A stretch of DNA of 58,559 nucleotides from Lachnospiraceae bacterium AM48-27BH (GTDB lineage: Bacteria > Bacillota > Clostridia > Lachnospirales > Lachnospiraceae). The notes beneath the pieces were generated by a model. That model was not told where the DNA came from and ran no database searches. It was given only the letters and a program-made list of their open reading frames with translations. The stretch is taken from the NCBI GenBank assembly GCA_003478355.1, contig QUFC01000026.1, positions 1 to 58,559 on the forward strand. Reading direction: 5' to 3'. Position 1 is the first letter of the stretch. Each line of letters starts with the position of its first letter. The translations under genes were made by a program, and so were the position numbers. This document shows, piece after piece, positions 40,888 through 50,110 of the stretch.

Positions 40888-41847
40888 ATGGAATGGCCAA
40901 AGCGGGCACGAACAGCGGATTGGGAAAACGGTGTCCTAACTTTAGATGGAGAAAAGAAATTTGATATTCCGGAGCTGACCACAGAGATCATGGAACGGCT
41001 GGCCGGTTACACCCTGGTGGGATTCCATGTGAAAGGGTATCCGGTGACGGATGAACTGCTTGCCCCCTTTGCCGGGCATAAAAGTATGGTCAACTTCGGC
41101 GTGGAGAACAGCGCCCTTACCGACGCCTGTTTCCCCGTTTTTTCCGCCATGTCCAAGCTGCGCATCCTGCTGCTGACCGGGAACTCCGGAATCGACGGAA
41201 GCGGCCTGTCCGCCCTGCAAAGCTGTAAGCTGGACCTGCTGGCCCTTGACCACACTGGGCTGGATGATGCCGGTCTGCTCCAGGCGGCTTCCATCCCCAA
41301 GCTATCCCATATCTGGATCGACCATACTGCTGTCACTTATGAGGGCTTGCTGGCTGTCGCCGGCAACAACTACATCAAGCCGGTGGTCCATGTGCAGTTC
41401 ACCAAGGAGCAAATGGAACACTTCTCTCAGTTCCAGCGAGAAAAGGCCAAAAAGCCCGTCCAGCTGGATGAGCAGGCAGCGTCGGAATGCCGCAGGGTGT
41501 TGTCTGCCTTCTTTGCCGAGATGACAGAATGGGAGCAGTACATGGAGCAGGCTGGGTTTGAAGATCCCGAGGCTGTGCCCCGCCTGCTGGCGATCTGGGA
41601 GAAGTATGTGAGCGAAAAGCCCCGTCCGGGCTATCTGCCTCTGGACCTCTCATACAGTGCCCAGGGCACCTACAAGGGGGAAGAATTCCTTGACGCGGAA
41701 CAGATCACTAAGAACAAGCTCTACATCTACACCAGAGAGAAAAATACCAGCTTTGACCGCCGCTTTCTCATGAAGCGCGTGGGCGAGGGTTGGATGATTG
41801 ACGCGGTGCAGGAGCGGCTGAACGGCTGGCAGCGGACAGGATTGTAA
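40888..41847 (+). CDS. LRR protein with C-terminal NTF2-like domain
   Basis: A 319-residue protein with leucine-rich repeats at about residues 50-170 (KLRILLLTGNSGIDGSGLSA, LDLLALDHTGLDDAGLL, KLSHIWIDHTAVTYEGLL). From about residue 195 comes a domain that ends LMKRVGEGWMIDAVQERLNG, resembling NTF2-fold immunity domains. It is a two-domain binder, typical of polyimmunity loci. AAGGAGG precedes ATG 40888. Confidence 0.7.
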   Translation: MEWPKRARTADWENGVLTLDGEKKFDIPELTTEIMERLAGYTLVGFHVKGYPVTDELLAPFAGHKSMVNFGVENSALTDACFPVFSAMSKLRILLLTGNSGIDGSGLSALQSCKLDLLALDHTGLDDAGLLQAASIPKLSHIWIDHTAVTYEGLLAVAGNNYIKPVVHVQFTKEQMEHFSQFQREKAKKPVQLDEQAASECRRVLSAFFAEMTEWEQYMEQAGFEDPEAVPRLLAIWEKYVSEKPRPGYLPLDLSYSAQGTYKGEEFLDAEQITKNKLYIYTREKNTSFDRRFLMKRVGEGWMIDAVQERLNGWQRTGL

Positions 41848-41861
41848 GGGAGGCATAATGG

Positions 41862-42431
41862 ATGATATATAGGTTTACGGAAGTATTAAACGATCTTGTT
41901 AATTATTTTCTCCTTGGTGACATTTTGTTGCTGGAGGACTGGAAGCAGGCAAATCATCTTTCAGATGATTTAGCGATGGAGTTTACCACAAACGAAAGCG
42001 GCGACAGGGTATTTGACGAAGGAATTGTAATCCCAATGGCCGGTATTGAAAACTATCCCTATACCATATTGTTCAATCTCTCTGGTGATAGACCGGAGCT
42101 GTGCAAAGAAAGAAACCGATTGCAACTTAGAAAAAGTGGCTATTCCCTCAAAGTAGATCATAATATGCTGATGCTTTTTACATGGCCAATATTGGAACAG
42201 TTTACGCCTGAAAAGGTGAAAGATCTGATTTCTTACTATAGAGTGCATAAGAAGCCGATGATTGAGCTTGCAAATGGCTGGTATCATATCGAGATTTTGG
42301 GTGGAGAAACCTTGCAGGATGGGGACTATGAACCTACATTTGAGTTTGTGATACAACCAGCCACAAATGAAGAAGTCACCATAAATGCAGATATGAATTT
42401 TAGCTTTGAAATTACAAGCTCTGCTTATTAG
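41862..42431 (+). CDS. Cargo protein of unknown family, 189 residues
   Basis: A soluble protein (MIYRFTEVLNDLVNYFLLGD...) that starts at ATG 41862, 14 bases after the LRR gene. It mixes a helical N-terminus with a beta-rich C-terminus (VIQPATNEEVTINADMNFSF). Its base composition is more AT-rich than the neighbouring cargo genes, which points to a separate origin. It ends just before the giant gene. No family is recognised. Confidence 0.6.
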   Translation: MIYRFTEVLNDLVNYFLLGDILLLEDWKQANHLSDDLAMEFTTNESGDRVFDEGIVIPMAGIENYPYTILFNLSGDRPELCKERNRLQLRKSGYSLKVDHNMLMLFTWPILEQFTPEKVKDLISYYRVHKKPMIELANGWYHIEILGGETLQDGDYEPTFEFVIQPATNEEVTINADMNFSFEITSSAY

Positions 42432-42472
42432 TGAAACCTATCCCTATCGAAGATGGAAAAGGAGATTATGAT

Positions 42473-45400
42473 ATGGATTTATTGAAACAATGTCAGAAAT
42501 GGTTTGAACAGGATGAAGCGCAGAAGGTAATCGACGCCCTGGAAGCAATTCCTGCCGAGGAGCGCACCCCGGAACTGGACAGCGAATTGGCCAAGGCATA
42601 TATTGCCGTTGCACATATTGGAGAACGGGAGCCTTTTGAAAAGGCGCTGGAACTTTTGGCTCCCCATGAGGAGCATTTTGCCGAAGATCACTGCTGGAAT
42701 TATCGGATCGCTTCCGCTTATTATTTTCTGGATGAGGAAGGCCCCGCCCTGCGTTACTTTGAAAAGGCCCTGAAAGGCCGCCCCGGAGACAAAGATACCC
42801 AGGAGTACATAGACGATTGCCGCCGTCGTTTGTCCCTGCCCCGCTTTGAAAAGAACTTCCGTGAAAGGACGCAGGAAGCATGGGCAGCCTTTTCTCAGAT
42901 TGAGGCAGAATTGCGTCAAATCATAGATACGGACGAAACACACCAGCGCGGCGAAGAACTGGTTGAAAAATGCGGGAATGCACTCAAGACGGCCCTGCGT
43001 GATACTTCCTTCGAGCTGGGCTTCAATGGCGAAAAGCATGAATTGATCCTCAGTCCAGAGGGGCTTCGCTCCCGCCTGTTCCCGTTGGTGTACTTCCAGA
43101 AGCAGGCCCCGGAATCGGTGCTTGAGCATTGGAATATCTGGGTAGGCCGCCAGCCCTGTGAGGGGTTCGAGCTGCGGGCTGGAGAGATCGAAGTTCGGGC
43201 TGATGATGTGCAGATGTGGGCAGAGGAAACAGAGGATCATCAGGTAAGTCTGGTCCTTTACTGTGAAAAGCTGACGCCGATCTTGAAAGAGGACACAGAC
43301 AAGGTCTGGTGGGCACTCTCTATGCTGGTGGATCAAACCATCGGAGAAGTTTCCGCTATCGCCTTTGTTGCTGGGTTTGATGTTTATGCTCAACCGAAAG
43401 ACGAACCGGCCAAGCTGCTTTCCGAACTGCCGGAGTTGCTGCAAAGCATGGGGCTTTCTCTCTGGCGGGATGGCAGCGACTACTTGGAAAACAGTTATCT
43501 TGCCTATGAACTGGAACCGGTGGAGGACCCGGAGGCTGACTGGCGGCTGGATGTTTATACTGGAAGCTGCCGCCTGCCGGTGCTCATCAACGACTACCTG
43601 ACTGCCCGCAGTGATATGGTGGATGAGTACCACAAGGATGGCATTGCCGCTGGATTCCTCCTGTACCCGCTGTCCGGTTTTACCGGTGAGGAACGAGTGA
43701 AAGCTATTCTGGATTTCCGGGATAACCTGCGGGATGCCATCCTACGGGATGCAGGAGAGGAAGCCGTGACCTTCCTGGGTGGGGCCACTGGTCTGTATTG
43801 TGGGTATCTGGATTTTATCGCCTGGGATCTGCCCGCTGTACTAACAGCGGCACAGGCATTCTTTGAGGGAAGCGACCTGCCCTATGCTCACTTCCATGCA
43901 TTTCGGCGGGATGTGGGCGGTGTGCCGCTACTGGACGAGAAAGAACCAGAGCCTGATATTCATGAGGAAACTGGCTCCCTGCTCTCGACAGAGGATATTG
44001 AAATACTGGAGTCCTTTGACGAAGGAACTGCCGCTTACTTTGGGAAAATGCTCGACTGGCTGGAGAATTTTATCAAAAGCGGCGTAGAAGAAGGACGATT
44101 CAGCGAAAAACAGGCTCACCAGGATTTACAGATTGCCCTCTGGTATGCCTTTGCCTGCCTTAACCTGGACGATTACATCCACTACTACCGCGCTGCGGAA
44201 TGGATGAAGGATTCGGAGAAAAACGCCACGGGCTGCGCTACCTGGTACTACCGGTATTCTGTGGCGTTGATGTATTGCGGCAGGCTGGAAGAAGCACTGG
44301 AATATGCGGAGCGGGGCGCTCTGGAGGAGCCGGACTACCCCTGGATCTGGCTCCATCTGGGCAAGCTACGGGCGCATTTTGGCGATAAATCCGGTGCGCT
44401 GGATGCCGTCAAGCAAGGATTAAAACTGGAACCGGGAGATTATGAGTTCCTGACCTTAAAAAAAGAGATCAAAGCCGGAGCCACCCTGGAACAGATGGAA
44501 TATCATTGGATCAATCCCGATGCTGACCAAACGCTCCAGCGGGGACTGGACGAGAATGCGGATGATAAACAATGCGCCATAGCCTGCATTCGGGTGGACG
44601 AAGCGGGACTTGCCGAATTTTATGAACTGTTCCACCCAGAGCGGTATAGCTATAAGAAAAATTCCCCCTGCTGTGAATTCCAATACCCGGTGAAGGAACA
44701 TCTTGTGGAGCTTTCCTTCCGTATGAACGAAGCTGGACTCTCCAAGATGGGAACCGACTGGCTGCGGCAGCTCAAGGAACGGCTGGACAGCGGTGAATGG
44801 CTAACCCACACCCCTGAAGGAGAACCAGAGGGCATTCTAACAGGTGTGTTTGTGGACCAGACCCGCCGCATTGGTCTTGTCTATCAACAGCCGGGAGACG
44901 ATCAGTATTTTCAGATTTTCCTGAACCCGGACGGCACGAAGGCGGATGCCTTCTGGTCCTCAAGAAAAAACAGCGAGCCGGAGGTTTATTCGGAGGATGA
45001 GATGTCTGCGATAGAGCAGCACATCAAAAACACCTTTGGTGAGTTTGAGAATGTGTTCCATGAGCTGGTTTCCCCTGACATCCATGTGGACATCTGCGTT
45101 GTTCCTCCCTCTGATGAGCGGGACTATTACACACTGGTAACGATGGGCATGGGTGCTCACCGGATGAATGTGCCGGAGGAACTGGCGGAATACAAGCTGG
45201 AGCGAGCAGAGCTGGCCATCGCTCTGCCACCGGATTGGAAACTGGATGAGGAATCCCTGAAGGATGAGCGGTGGTACTGGCCGATTGGTCTCTTGAAAGT
45301 GTTGGCACGCCTGCCTATTTCCAACGATACCTGGCTGGGCTTTGGCCACACAATGGATAAGCAATCGCCGTTTGCAGAGGATACGGAACTCTGCGCCGCA

Positions 45401-46912
45401 CTTCTGGTAGGTCCGCAGGATGTTGTCTGGAACGGAGGTGAAGTCTGCACTTTGCCGAGCAGTGAGGAGGTCAACTTCTATCAGGTGATCCCGCTCTATC
45501 GGAATGAGATGGAGTATAAGATGGAGCATGATGCGGACGCTCTGCTTAAAAAAATGGCAGGCATCAGTTTTGTGGTTAATCCCACCCGCCAGAATGCCAT
45601 CACCAGAGGCACCCTTGGCGGGGATGATGAAGATGACTATGTGGTGGAAATGGACGATGCTGCCTGGCATCTGGAAACCATTGAAGAAAAGAACCTGCCG
45701 GTGGATGAAATCAACGCCTACAACCACATGGCCATTTACCTGCGTTGGTGCATGGAGCATGACCTAGTGGGCGAAGAATTCCTCGCTGAGTACGGATCTG
45801 TGGTAGAAAAGGTAAAAGCTGATCCTGCCAATGTGGATCTGCGTGAGTTTATCCGGGATGAGCTGGATGGGCAGCTGGTCGGCCCGCTGTTCAATAAGAT
45901 TGGCCGAGCATTTGCTTCCTACTACTATGGGGAGGCAGACAGCCCTTACTTCCCCGGCGACATTGACAACTATGCCTTAGAATATTTTGGCTCAGAGCAA
46001 TATTATTCAGATAAGTTCCAGGACGAAGCCTACCTGTTCATTCCCTTTGATGAAAACTATTACCAGGCTATGGCAAAGGTCATGGAAAAACGGTTCGTCA
46101 ACTGGCAGGGACAGAGTTTCGATGAGGCCACTCTGGAACCTTCCGAGGTGGCTCAGGCCATCATGGAGTATCTGGACTGTGAATGTACCTATTTCCCCTC
46201 AATGACGGATGATGACCCCATCATGTCGGCATATAACTATGCCAAACGGGAAAGTCTCAAAGAGGGCTTTGTGCCGGTTCTCATTAAGGCGGATGACGAA
46301 ACGCTGTTGGAATGTCTGGTGATGAACGCCGACCCGGATAATGATGCGGACATTTACGAATTTGACCTCAAAACCGTAACGGAGTACCGGAAGAAGATGC
46401 TCTCTGCGCCCATCAAGGACGGAAAGGCAGTTTTGGAGGAATTGACCGGCCAGCGCAAGGAAGAAGCTGAGGATGACGATATGGACTGGGATGAGGAAGT
46501 CCTGGGCGAGATGGAGGGCGGATATGATAACCGCCGTTTTTCAAGCTACTGGAATTCCGATAATGATATGACCTATCCTCTCATTCTGGCTAAAATCCCC
46601 GTGAAGAACCCTTGGGAGCTCTTCGCCTGGCTGCCCTTCGGAAACTGGAACGAGTGCCCAGACACGCCGGAACTGATGGCGGTGGCCAAATACTGGTTTG
46701 AGCAGCATGGGGCGGTGCCTGCTGCAATGAGCCACGATGAGTTGGAATTCCTGCTCCCGGCCCCTGTTTCCCAGGAGAAGGCCATGGAGGTCGCCGCAGA
46801 GCAGTACGGTTTCTGCCCGGACATCGTGGATCAAGAACAGGATGACCCCACTGTGGGCAATCTGGCGGATGTCCTGAGGCAGTCTACCGTCTGGTACTTC
46901 TGGTGGGATTGA
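42473..46912 (+). CDS. Giant TPR / SUFU / DUF4253 polyimmunity-like protein
   Basis: A 1479-residue soluble protein. Order: TPR-like helices (about 1-115); an alpha/beta region (about 120-500); a second TPR pair (about 580-665, YYRYSVALMYCGRLEEALEY); a beta region (about 680-830); a suppressor-of-fused (SUFU) domain (about 837-1030; YYTLVTMGMGAHRMNVPEEL, NFYQVIPLYRNEM); a DUF7832-like domain (about 1060-1225, tentative); an acidic linker; a DUF4253 domain (about 1385-1479; AWLPFGNWNECPDTPELMAV, ending VWYFWWD). SUFU and DUF4253 are known immunity families, and several in one chain is the polyimmunity design. ATG 42473 follows AAAAGGAG; the longer GTG start at 42431 lacks one. Confidence 0.75.
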   Translation: MDLLKQCQKWFEQDEAQKVIDALEAIPAEERTPELDSELAKAYIAVAHIGEREPFEKALELLAPHEEHFAEDHCWNYRIASAYYFLDEEGPALRYFEKALKGRPGDKDTQEYIDDCRRRLSLPRFEKNFRERTQEAWAAFSQIEAELRQIIDTDETHQRGEELVEKCGNALKTALRDTSFELGFNGEKHELILSPEGLRSRLFPLVYFQKQAPESVLEHWNIWVGRQPCEGFELRAGEIEVRADDVQMWAEETEDHQVSLVLYCEKLTPILKEDTDKVWWALSMLVDQTIGEVSAIAFVAGFDVYAQPKDEPAKLLSELPELLQSMGLSLWRDGSDYLENSYLAYELEPVEDPEADWRLDVYTGSCRLPVLINDYLTARSDMVDEYHKDGIAAGFLLYPLSGFTGEERVKAILDFRDNLRDAILRDAGEEAVTFLGGATGLYCGYLDFIAWDLPAVLTAAQAFFEGSDLPYAHFHAFRRDVGGVPLLDEKEPEPDIHEETGSLLSTEDIEILESFDEGTAAYFGKMLDWLENFIKSGVEEGRFSEKQAHQDLQIALWYAFACLNLDDYIHYYRAAEWMKDSEKNATGCATWYYRYSVALMYCGRLEEALEYAERGALEEPDYPWIWLHLGKLRAHFGDKSGALDAVKQGLKLEPGDYEFLTLKKEIKAGATLEQMEYHWINPDADQTLQRGLDENADDKQCAIACIRVDEAGLAEFYELFHPERYSYKKNSPCCEFQYPVKEHLVELSFRMNEAGLSKMGTDWLRQLKERLDSGEWLTHTPEGEPEGILTGVFVDQTRRIGLVYQQPGDDQYFQIFLNPDGTKADAFWSSRKNSEPEVYSEDEMSAIEQHIKNTFGEFENVFHELVSPDIHVDICVVPPSDERDYYTLVTMGMGAHRMNVPEELAEYKLERAELAIALPPDWKLDEESLKDERWYWPIGLLKVLARLPISNDTWLGFGHTMDKQSPFAEDTELCAALLVGPQDVVWNGGEVCTLPSSEEVNFYQVIPLYRNEMEYKMEHDADALLKKMAGISFVVNPTRQNAITRGTLGGDDEDDYVVEMDDAAWHLETIEEKNLPVDEINAYNHMAIYLRWCMEHDLVGEEFLAEYGSVVEKVKADPANVDLREFIRDELDGQLVGPLFNKIGRAFASYYYGEADSPYFPGDIDNYALEYFGSEQYYSDKFQDEAYLFIPFDENYYQAMAKVMEKRFVNWQGQSFDEATLEPSEVAQAIMEYLDCECTYFPSMTDDDPIMSAYNYAKRESLKEGFVPVLIKADDETLLECLVMNADPDNDADIYEFDLKTVTEYRKKMLSAPIKDGKAVLEELTGQRKEEAEDDDMDWDEEVLGEMEGGYDNRRFSSYWNSDNDMTYPLILAKIPVKNPWELFAWLPFGNWNECPDTPELMAVAKYWFEQHGAVPAAMSHDELEFLLPAPVSQEKAMEVAAEQYGFCPDIVDQEQDDPTVGNLADVLRQSTVWYFWWD

Positions 46913-46922
46913 GCAGAAGGAT

Positions 46923-47246
46923 ATGTCTATGAAGGAATATTTGAATACAAATTTTTCAGATATAGTTTATGGCGAAAATGGATTTCTTGTGGAACTGCGT
47001 TGTAATAACACATTTCAGGTGCAGTTGTTTGGAAAAATAAAAGCCTATCTTCTTGAAAATCAACCAGCATGGAAGGCAGCGGGAGCTATCCCCATCCCTG
47101 ACGCAGTCGCCATATTTAATCTAATTGATCAGTTAGCTGGGGGAAATCGGTTTTGGGGCGAGGAAACAGGCCGCCAGGCAGAAGATGCGCTTTTTGAACT
47201 ACAGGAAATAATCGGTTCATTAGAGGAATCGCCTGAGTGTGAGTGA
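46923..47246 (+). CDS. Small cargo protein of unknown family
   Basis: A 107-residue soluble protein (MSMKEYLNTNFSDIVYGENG) beginning 10 bases after the giant gene. It is AT-richer than its neighbours. ATG 46929, two codons on, is an alternative start. A single compact domain with an acidic C-terminus, of the size of many immunity proteins. No family is recognised. Confidence 0.55.
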   Translation: MSMKEYLNTNFSDIVYGENGFLVELRCNNTFQVQLFGKIKAYLLENQPAWKAAGAIPIPDAVAIFNLIDQLAGGNRFWGEETGRQAEDALFELQEIIGSLEESPECE

Positions 47247-47258
47247 AAGGAGGATTTT

Positions 47259-47966
47259 ATGGGATACGATGTGAGTTTTCACCCGATTTCCCCAGAAGAA
47301 ATGCAGGAATGGTATTTTACCCCGCTTTCCTGGGTCCAGCAGGGGCAGGAAGAAAAGGTGCTGGCTCTTGCCGCACAGAATGGGATAGAGGATTTCTATG
47401 CGGAAAAATATCTGGATACCTTGCGGGTCGGTGCGGGGACAGAGCCGGATGAATTGTTTGACAAGAGCCACGGCTTTTATATTGCGGTGATCCAGGGCTT
47501 TTTCCGGGATTACTATTACACTAGAGGGAGCGGTTTTTCCTTTTTGATAGAGGAGAAGCCAGAATATGCGCGCTACTTTACCTCATGGGAACAGGTGGTG
47601 CCAACAGCTTTTCCAAATCCGGCAGAAAATCAGATCATTGAAAACTACTGCGCCGGTGTCTACCTGTCTCCGAAGCAGGTTGTGCAACTTCTCCGTAATC
47701 TGGAGCAGGACCCCAAAGTGTGTGAAGATCTGGAGAGGATTTGGAGCAACGGACAGCTTGCTGTGCTGAAAAAGGCCCTCACTGCCGCGGCTGAACTGAG
47801 TGTCGGTCTGCTGGAAGCTACCGAGGTGGTGGAGCCTAACCCTATCCGCCCTAATGAGAGTACAAGCTACTCAAACCTGTACCACTGTGATCGGGATGGG
47901 GTGTATCTTTATATGGACACCGTCAGCAGACAGATCGAAGATGCCATCAGGAAAAGTGAGGAATAA
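47259..47966 (+). CDS. Cargo protein of unknown family, 235 residues
   Basis: Begins MGYDVSFHPISPEEMQEWYF after GAAAGGAGG. The opening is a style seen in several small immunity-type DUF families, but I cannot name one. It is soluble, alpha/beta, with a helical middle (SPKQVVQLLRNLEQDPKVCE). It sits three bases before the DUF4261 gene, so the two are likely coupled. Confidence 0.6.
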   Translation: MGYDVSFHPISPEEMQEWYFTPLSWVQQGQEEKVLALAAQNGIEDFYAEKYLDTLRVGAGTEPDELFDKSHGFYIAVIQGFFRDYYYTRGSGFSFLIEEKPEYARYFTSWEQVVPTAFPNPAENQIIENYCAGVYLSPKQVVQLLRNLEQDPKVCEDLERIWSNGQLAVLKKALTAAAELSVGLLEATEVVEPNPIRPNESTSYSNLYHCDRDGVYLYMDTVSRQIEDAIRKSEE

Positions 47967-47968
47967 GT

Positions 47969-48847
47969 ATGAGCAATAAAGTGTTCCAGCAAAACCTGGA
48001 TGACAAAAAAGGCCCCCAGCCCGGAGGCCCCTATCTCATTCAGATGCTGTTCAAAGAACCGGTAGAAATGCCGGATAAAGAAAAAATGACTGCCATAATG
48101 GAGAAGCACATCGGATCAACAGAGTGCTTCTGTTATGATAAGAAAATGGCCGGCTTTGCCGCACAGGAGCATATTGCAGAGTTCAAGGACGGAAAATGCC
48201 CGGTGCAGCTGATGGTGATGAAATGCGACAAGTTCAAGGGCAAAGGCTTCGATGCCTTTTTGATGAGCCAGATGTGGGACTGCCAGGAGGACCGGGAGCG
48301 GATCTTCCGGGAGTGCAAATATCAGGTGGTAGCTACCGATATGCTGACGGCGGCGCTTCCGGCACTGGAGCGTGCCAATCTGGACATCGACTTCTTGGAG
48401 GCTCTGGCGGAGCTGTACCCCTCATGCGAAGCATTCTATTTCCAGAACTGCGGCAAGCTGTTTCTGGCGGAGGATGTGCGTTCCCATCAGATCGAAGGCT
48501 CGGACCGCTTCATCCGCTTTGGCGTCAATGTCCGCTTCTTTAACATTGAGGGTACCGAAGATATGCTCATCGACACGGTGGGCATGAGCACCCTGTTCCT
48601 GCCCGACCTCCAGTACCACTTCCACGACATGGACCCCAACTGGGTGGTAAACCACGCCTACAATGTGGCATCGTACATATTGGAGCATGATAACCCCATT
48701 CAGGATGGGGAAACCATAGACGGCGTGGCGGATGGCCAGATGTGCCGAGAGATTCAGTGGAAGTGTCAGTATGAGGACGCTCTGATCCAGCCGCCCAGAG
48801 GGGTGCTGGACATCCACATGGGGAACTATGCCTCGGGAGGACGCTGA
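47969..48847 (+). CDS. DUF4261-like protein
   Basis: A 292-residue protein that I place in DUF4261, based on the opening PYLIQMLFKEPVEMPDKEKM and the C-terminal GMSTLFLPDLQYHFHDMDPN with WVVNHAYNVASYILEHDNPI. DUF4261 proteins occur alone or next to immunity-type genes of polymorphic toxin systems. ATG 47969 follows GAGGAATAAG, directly after the previous gene. It is in frame and full length. Confidence 0.7.
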   Translation: MSNKVFQQNLDDKKGPQPGGPYLIQMLFKEPVEMPDKEKMTAIMEKHIGSTECFCYDKKMAGFAAQEHIAEFKDGKCPVQLMVMKCDKFKGKGFDAFLMSQMWDCQEDRERIFRECKYQVVATDMLTAALPALERANLDIDFLEALAELYPSCEAFYFQNCGKLFLAEDVRSHQIEGSDRFIRFGVNVRFFNIEGTEDMLIDTVGMSTLFLPDLQYHFHDMDPNWVVNHAYNVASYILEHDNPIQDGETIDGVADGQMCREIQWKCQYEDALIQPPRGVLDIHMGNYASGGR

Positions 48848-48988
48848 ATGAACGGCGTTGTGCTCCTGGTGGGCGGACTGCTGCTTGTGGCGGTAATCAA
48901 GCTGATTATGGATCGAAATTGGATTGGCCTACTTCTCTGTGCTGTCGCCCTGCTTCTGGTCTTTGGGGCTGGACACCATACAAAATAG
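48848..48988 (+). CDS. 46-residue membrane protein
   Basis: A short ORF starting in a four-base overlap with the DUF4261 stop (ATGA). It encodes two hydrophobic helices (VVLLVGGLLLVAVIKLIM and WIGLLLCAVALLLVFGAG) with a short charged turn. It is the only clear membrane protein of the cargo operon and its last member before the WYL gene. The role is unknown; some immunity proteins against membrane-acting toxins are small membrane proteins. Confidence 0.55.
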   Translation: MNGVVLLVGGLLLVAVIKLIMDRNWIGLLLCAVALLLVFGAGHHTK

Positions 48989-49016
48989 GCCATTTTAAGA
49001 ATCGAGGAGGTGAAGT

Positions 49017-49979
49017 ATGCAGAATTCAACAAATATGAGGATACTGGAATTACTCCGGTTTCTCTATGCGCGGACCGACGAAAATCATCCCGCCACAGTA
49101 TCTGACATCATTGCCCATCTGAATGTAAAAAGAATTCAGGCAGTGCGGCAGACTGTTTACGCGGATACCAATACTCTGATCGATGCAGGGATTGATATTG
49201 TGGTGGTCAAGAGTACCCAAAACCAATATTTTATGGGAAGCCGACTGTTTGAGTATCCAGAACTAAAAATGCTGACAGACGCAGTAGCTTCCTCAAAGAT
49301 TATTTCTGCCAAGAAATCCGAGGAGCTGGTGCAGAAATTATGCTGTTTAGCCAGCACACATCAGGCAGAGCAGCTTCAAAAATTTGCTGCTTTATCCAGC
49401 CGTGTCAAACCGCATAATGAAAAGGTTTACTATATCATTGATAATATCCAAACAGCGATTGGAAACCATCAGCAAATTCGGTTCCAATACTATGAATATA
49501 CTCAGGAAAAAAAGAAAATCTTAAAGCACGATGGATATTATTATGTTGTAAATCCCTATGCGCTTGAATGGAAAAATGACCATTACTATTTGATTGGATT
49601 TTCTCTGAAGCATCAGAAGATTGCTCACTTCCGTGTAGATCGGCTAACAAGTGTAGAAAATCTGGAAACTTACTTTATGCCGATAGAGGGATTTGATGTA
49701 GCCTCCTATACAAATAAAATGGTTGATATGTTTACATCGGAGTCATCGAAGGAAGTAACCCTTCTATGTGAAAACGAATTGATGAGAGTAATTATAGATC
49801 ATTATGGAGAAGATGCTGCTGTTGATAGGTATGATGATACACACTTCACAGCCAAAATTGAAGTGAACCCCAGTGGAACTTTTTATGGCTGGATATTCAA
49901 ATTCAAAGGGAAAATAAAAATTCTCTCTCCCAAAGAGTGCATTACGGAAATGCAGCAAATCGCTCAGGAATTTATATAG
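49017..49979 (+). CDS. WYL-domain transcriptional regulator
   Basis: A 320-residue regulator with an N-terminal winged helix (MRILELLRFLYARTDENHPA, VSDIIAHLNVKRIQ) and a WYL-type domain (IRFQYYEYTQEKKK, YVVNPYALEWKNDHYYLIGF, FRVDRL) followed by the WCX-like C-terminal extension. WYL regulators bind nucleic-acid-type ligands and often control defence loci. GAGGAGGTG precedes ATG 49017, and a strong terminator follows. It is the last gene of the cargo run and the likely regulator of that operon. Confidence 0.85.
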   Translation: MQNSTNMRILELLRFLYARTDENHPATVSDIIAHLNVKRIQAVRQTVYADTNTLIDAGIDIVVVKSTQNQYFMGSRLFEYPELKMLTDAVASSKIISAKKSEELVQKLCCLASTHQAEQLQKFAALSSRVKPHNEKVYYIIDNIQTAIGNHQQIRFQYYEYTQEKKKILKHDGYYYVVNPYALEWKNDHYYLIGFSLKHQKIAHFRVDRLTSVENLETYFMPIEGFDVASYTNKMVDMFTSESSKEVTLLCENELMRVIIDHYGEDAAVDRYDDTHFTAKIEVNPSGTFYGWIFKFKGKIKILSPKECITEMQQIAQEFI

Positions 49980-49982
49980 TGC

Positions 49983-50016
49983 AAAAGAGGTGTTATTGAT
50001 TTTTAACACCTCTTTT
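49983..50016 (+). terminator. Intrinsic terminator after the WYL gene
   Basis: AAAAGAGGTGTTA (49983-49995) pairs perfectly with TAACACCTCTTTT (50004-50016) around an 8-base loop. It separates the cargo/WYL unit from the regulatory module. Confidence 0.85.
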
Positions 50017-50034
50017 CAAATGGAATTTTTGTCC

Positions 50035-50063
50035 TTGAAGTGAACGGATGTTCGATATACAAT
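50035..50063 (+). promoter_or_regulatory. Promoter with LexA (SOS) box before the XRE/ImmA genes
   Basis: TTGAAG (50035-50040) and TACAAT (50058-50063) are 17 bases apart. Between them lies TGAACGGATGTTCG (50041-50054), which matches the Gram-positive LexA box CGAACRNRYGTTYG at all but the first base. LexA bound there would block the promoter, so the XRE/ImmA operon is probably induced by DNA damage. Confidence 0.7.
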
Positions 50064-50074
50064 ATAAGCAAGAT

Positions 50075-50092
50075 GTTCGCAGTTCGTCGAAC
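50075..50092 (+). promoter_or_regulatory. XRE operator, imperfect copy
   Basis: GTTCGCAGTTCGTCGAAC, an 18-base site with arms GTTCG and CGAAC, lies just downstream of the promoter at 50035-50063. Its frame matches the perfect palindrome at 51178-51195, so it is likely the autoregulatory site of the XRE protein encoded next. Confidence 0.6.
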
Positions 50093-50110
50093 AAATGAGA
50101 GGTGAATGCT

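Noticed and set aside
30924..48988. Classical phage-defence island
   Set aside because: No nuclease, protease, NTPase, cyclase or TIR/SIR2-type effector motif was found in these genes; the domains fit immunity proteins better. The AbiE pair lies outside this run.
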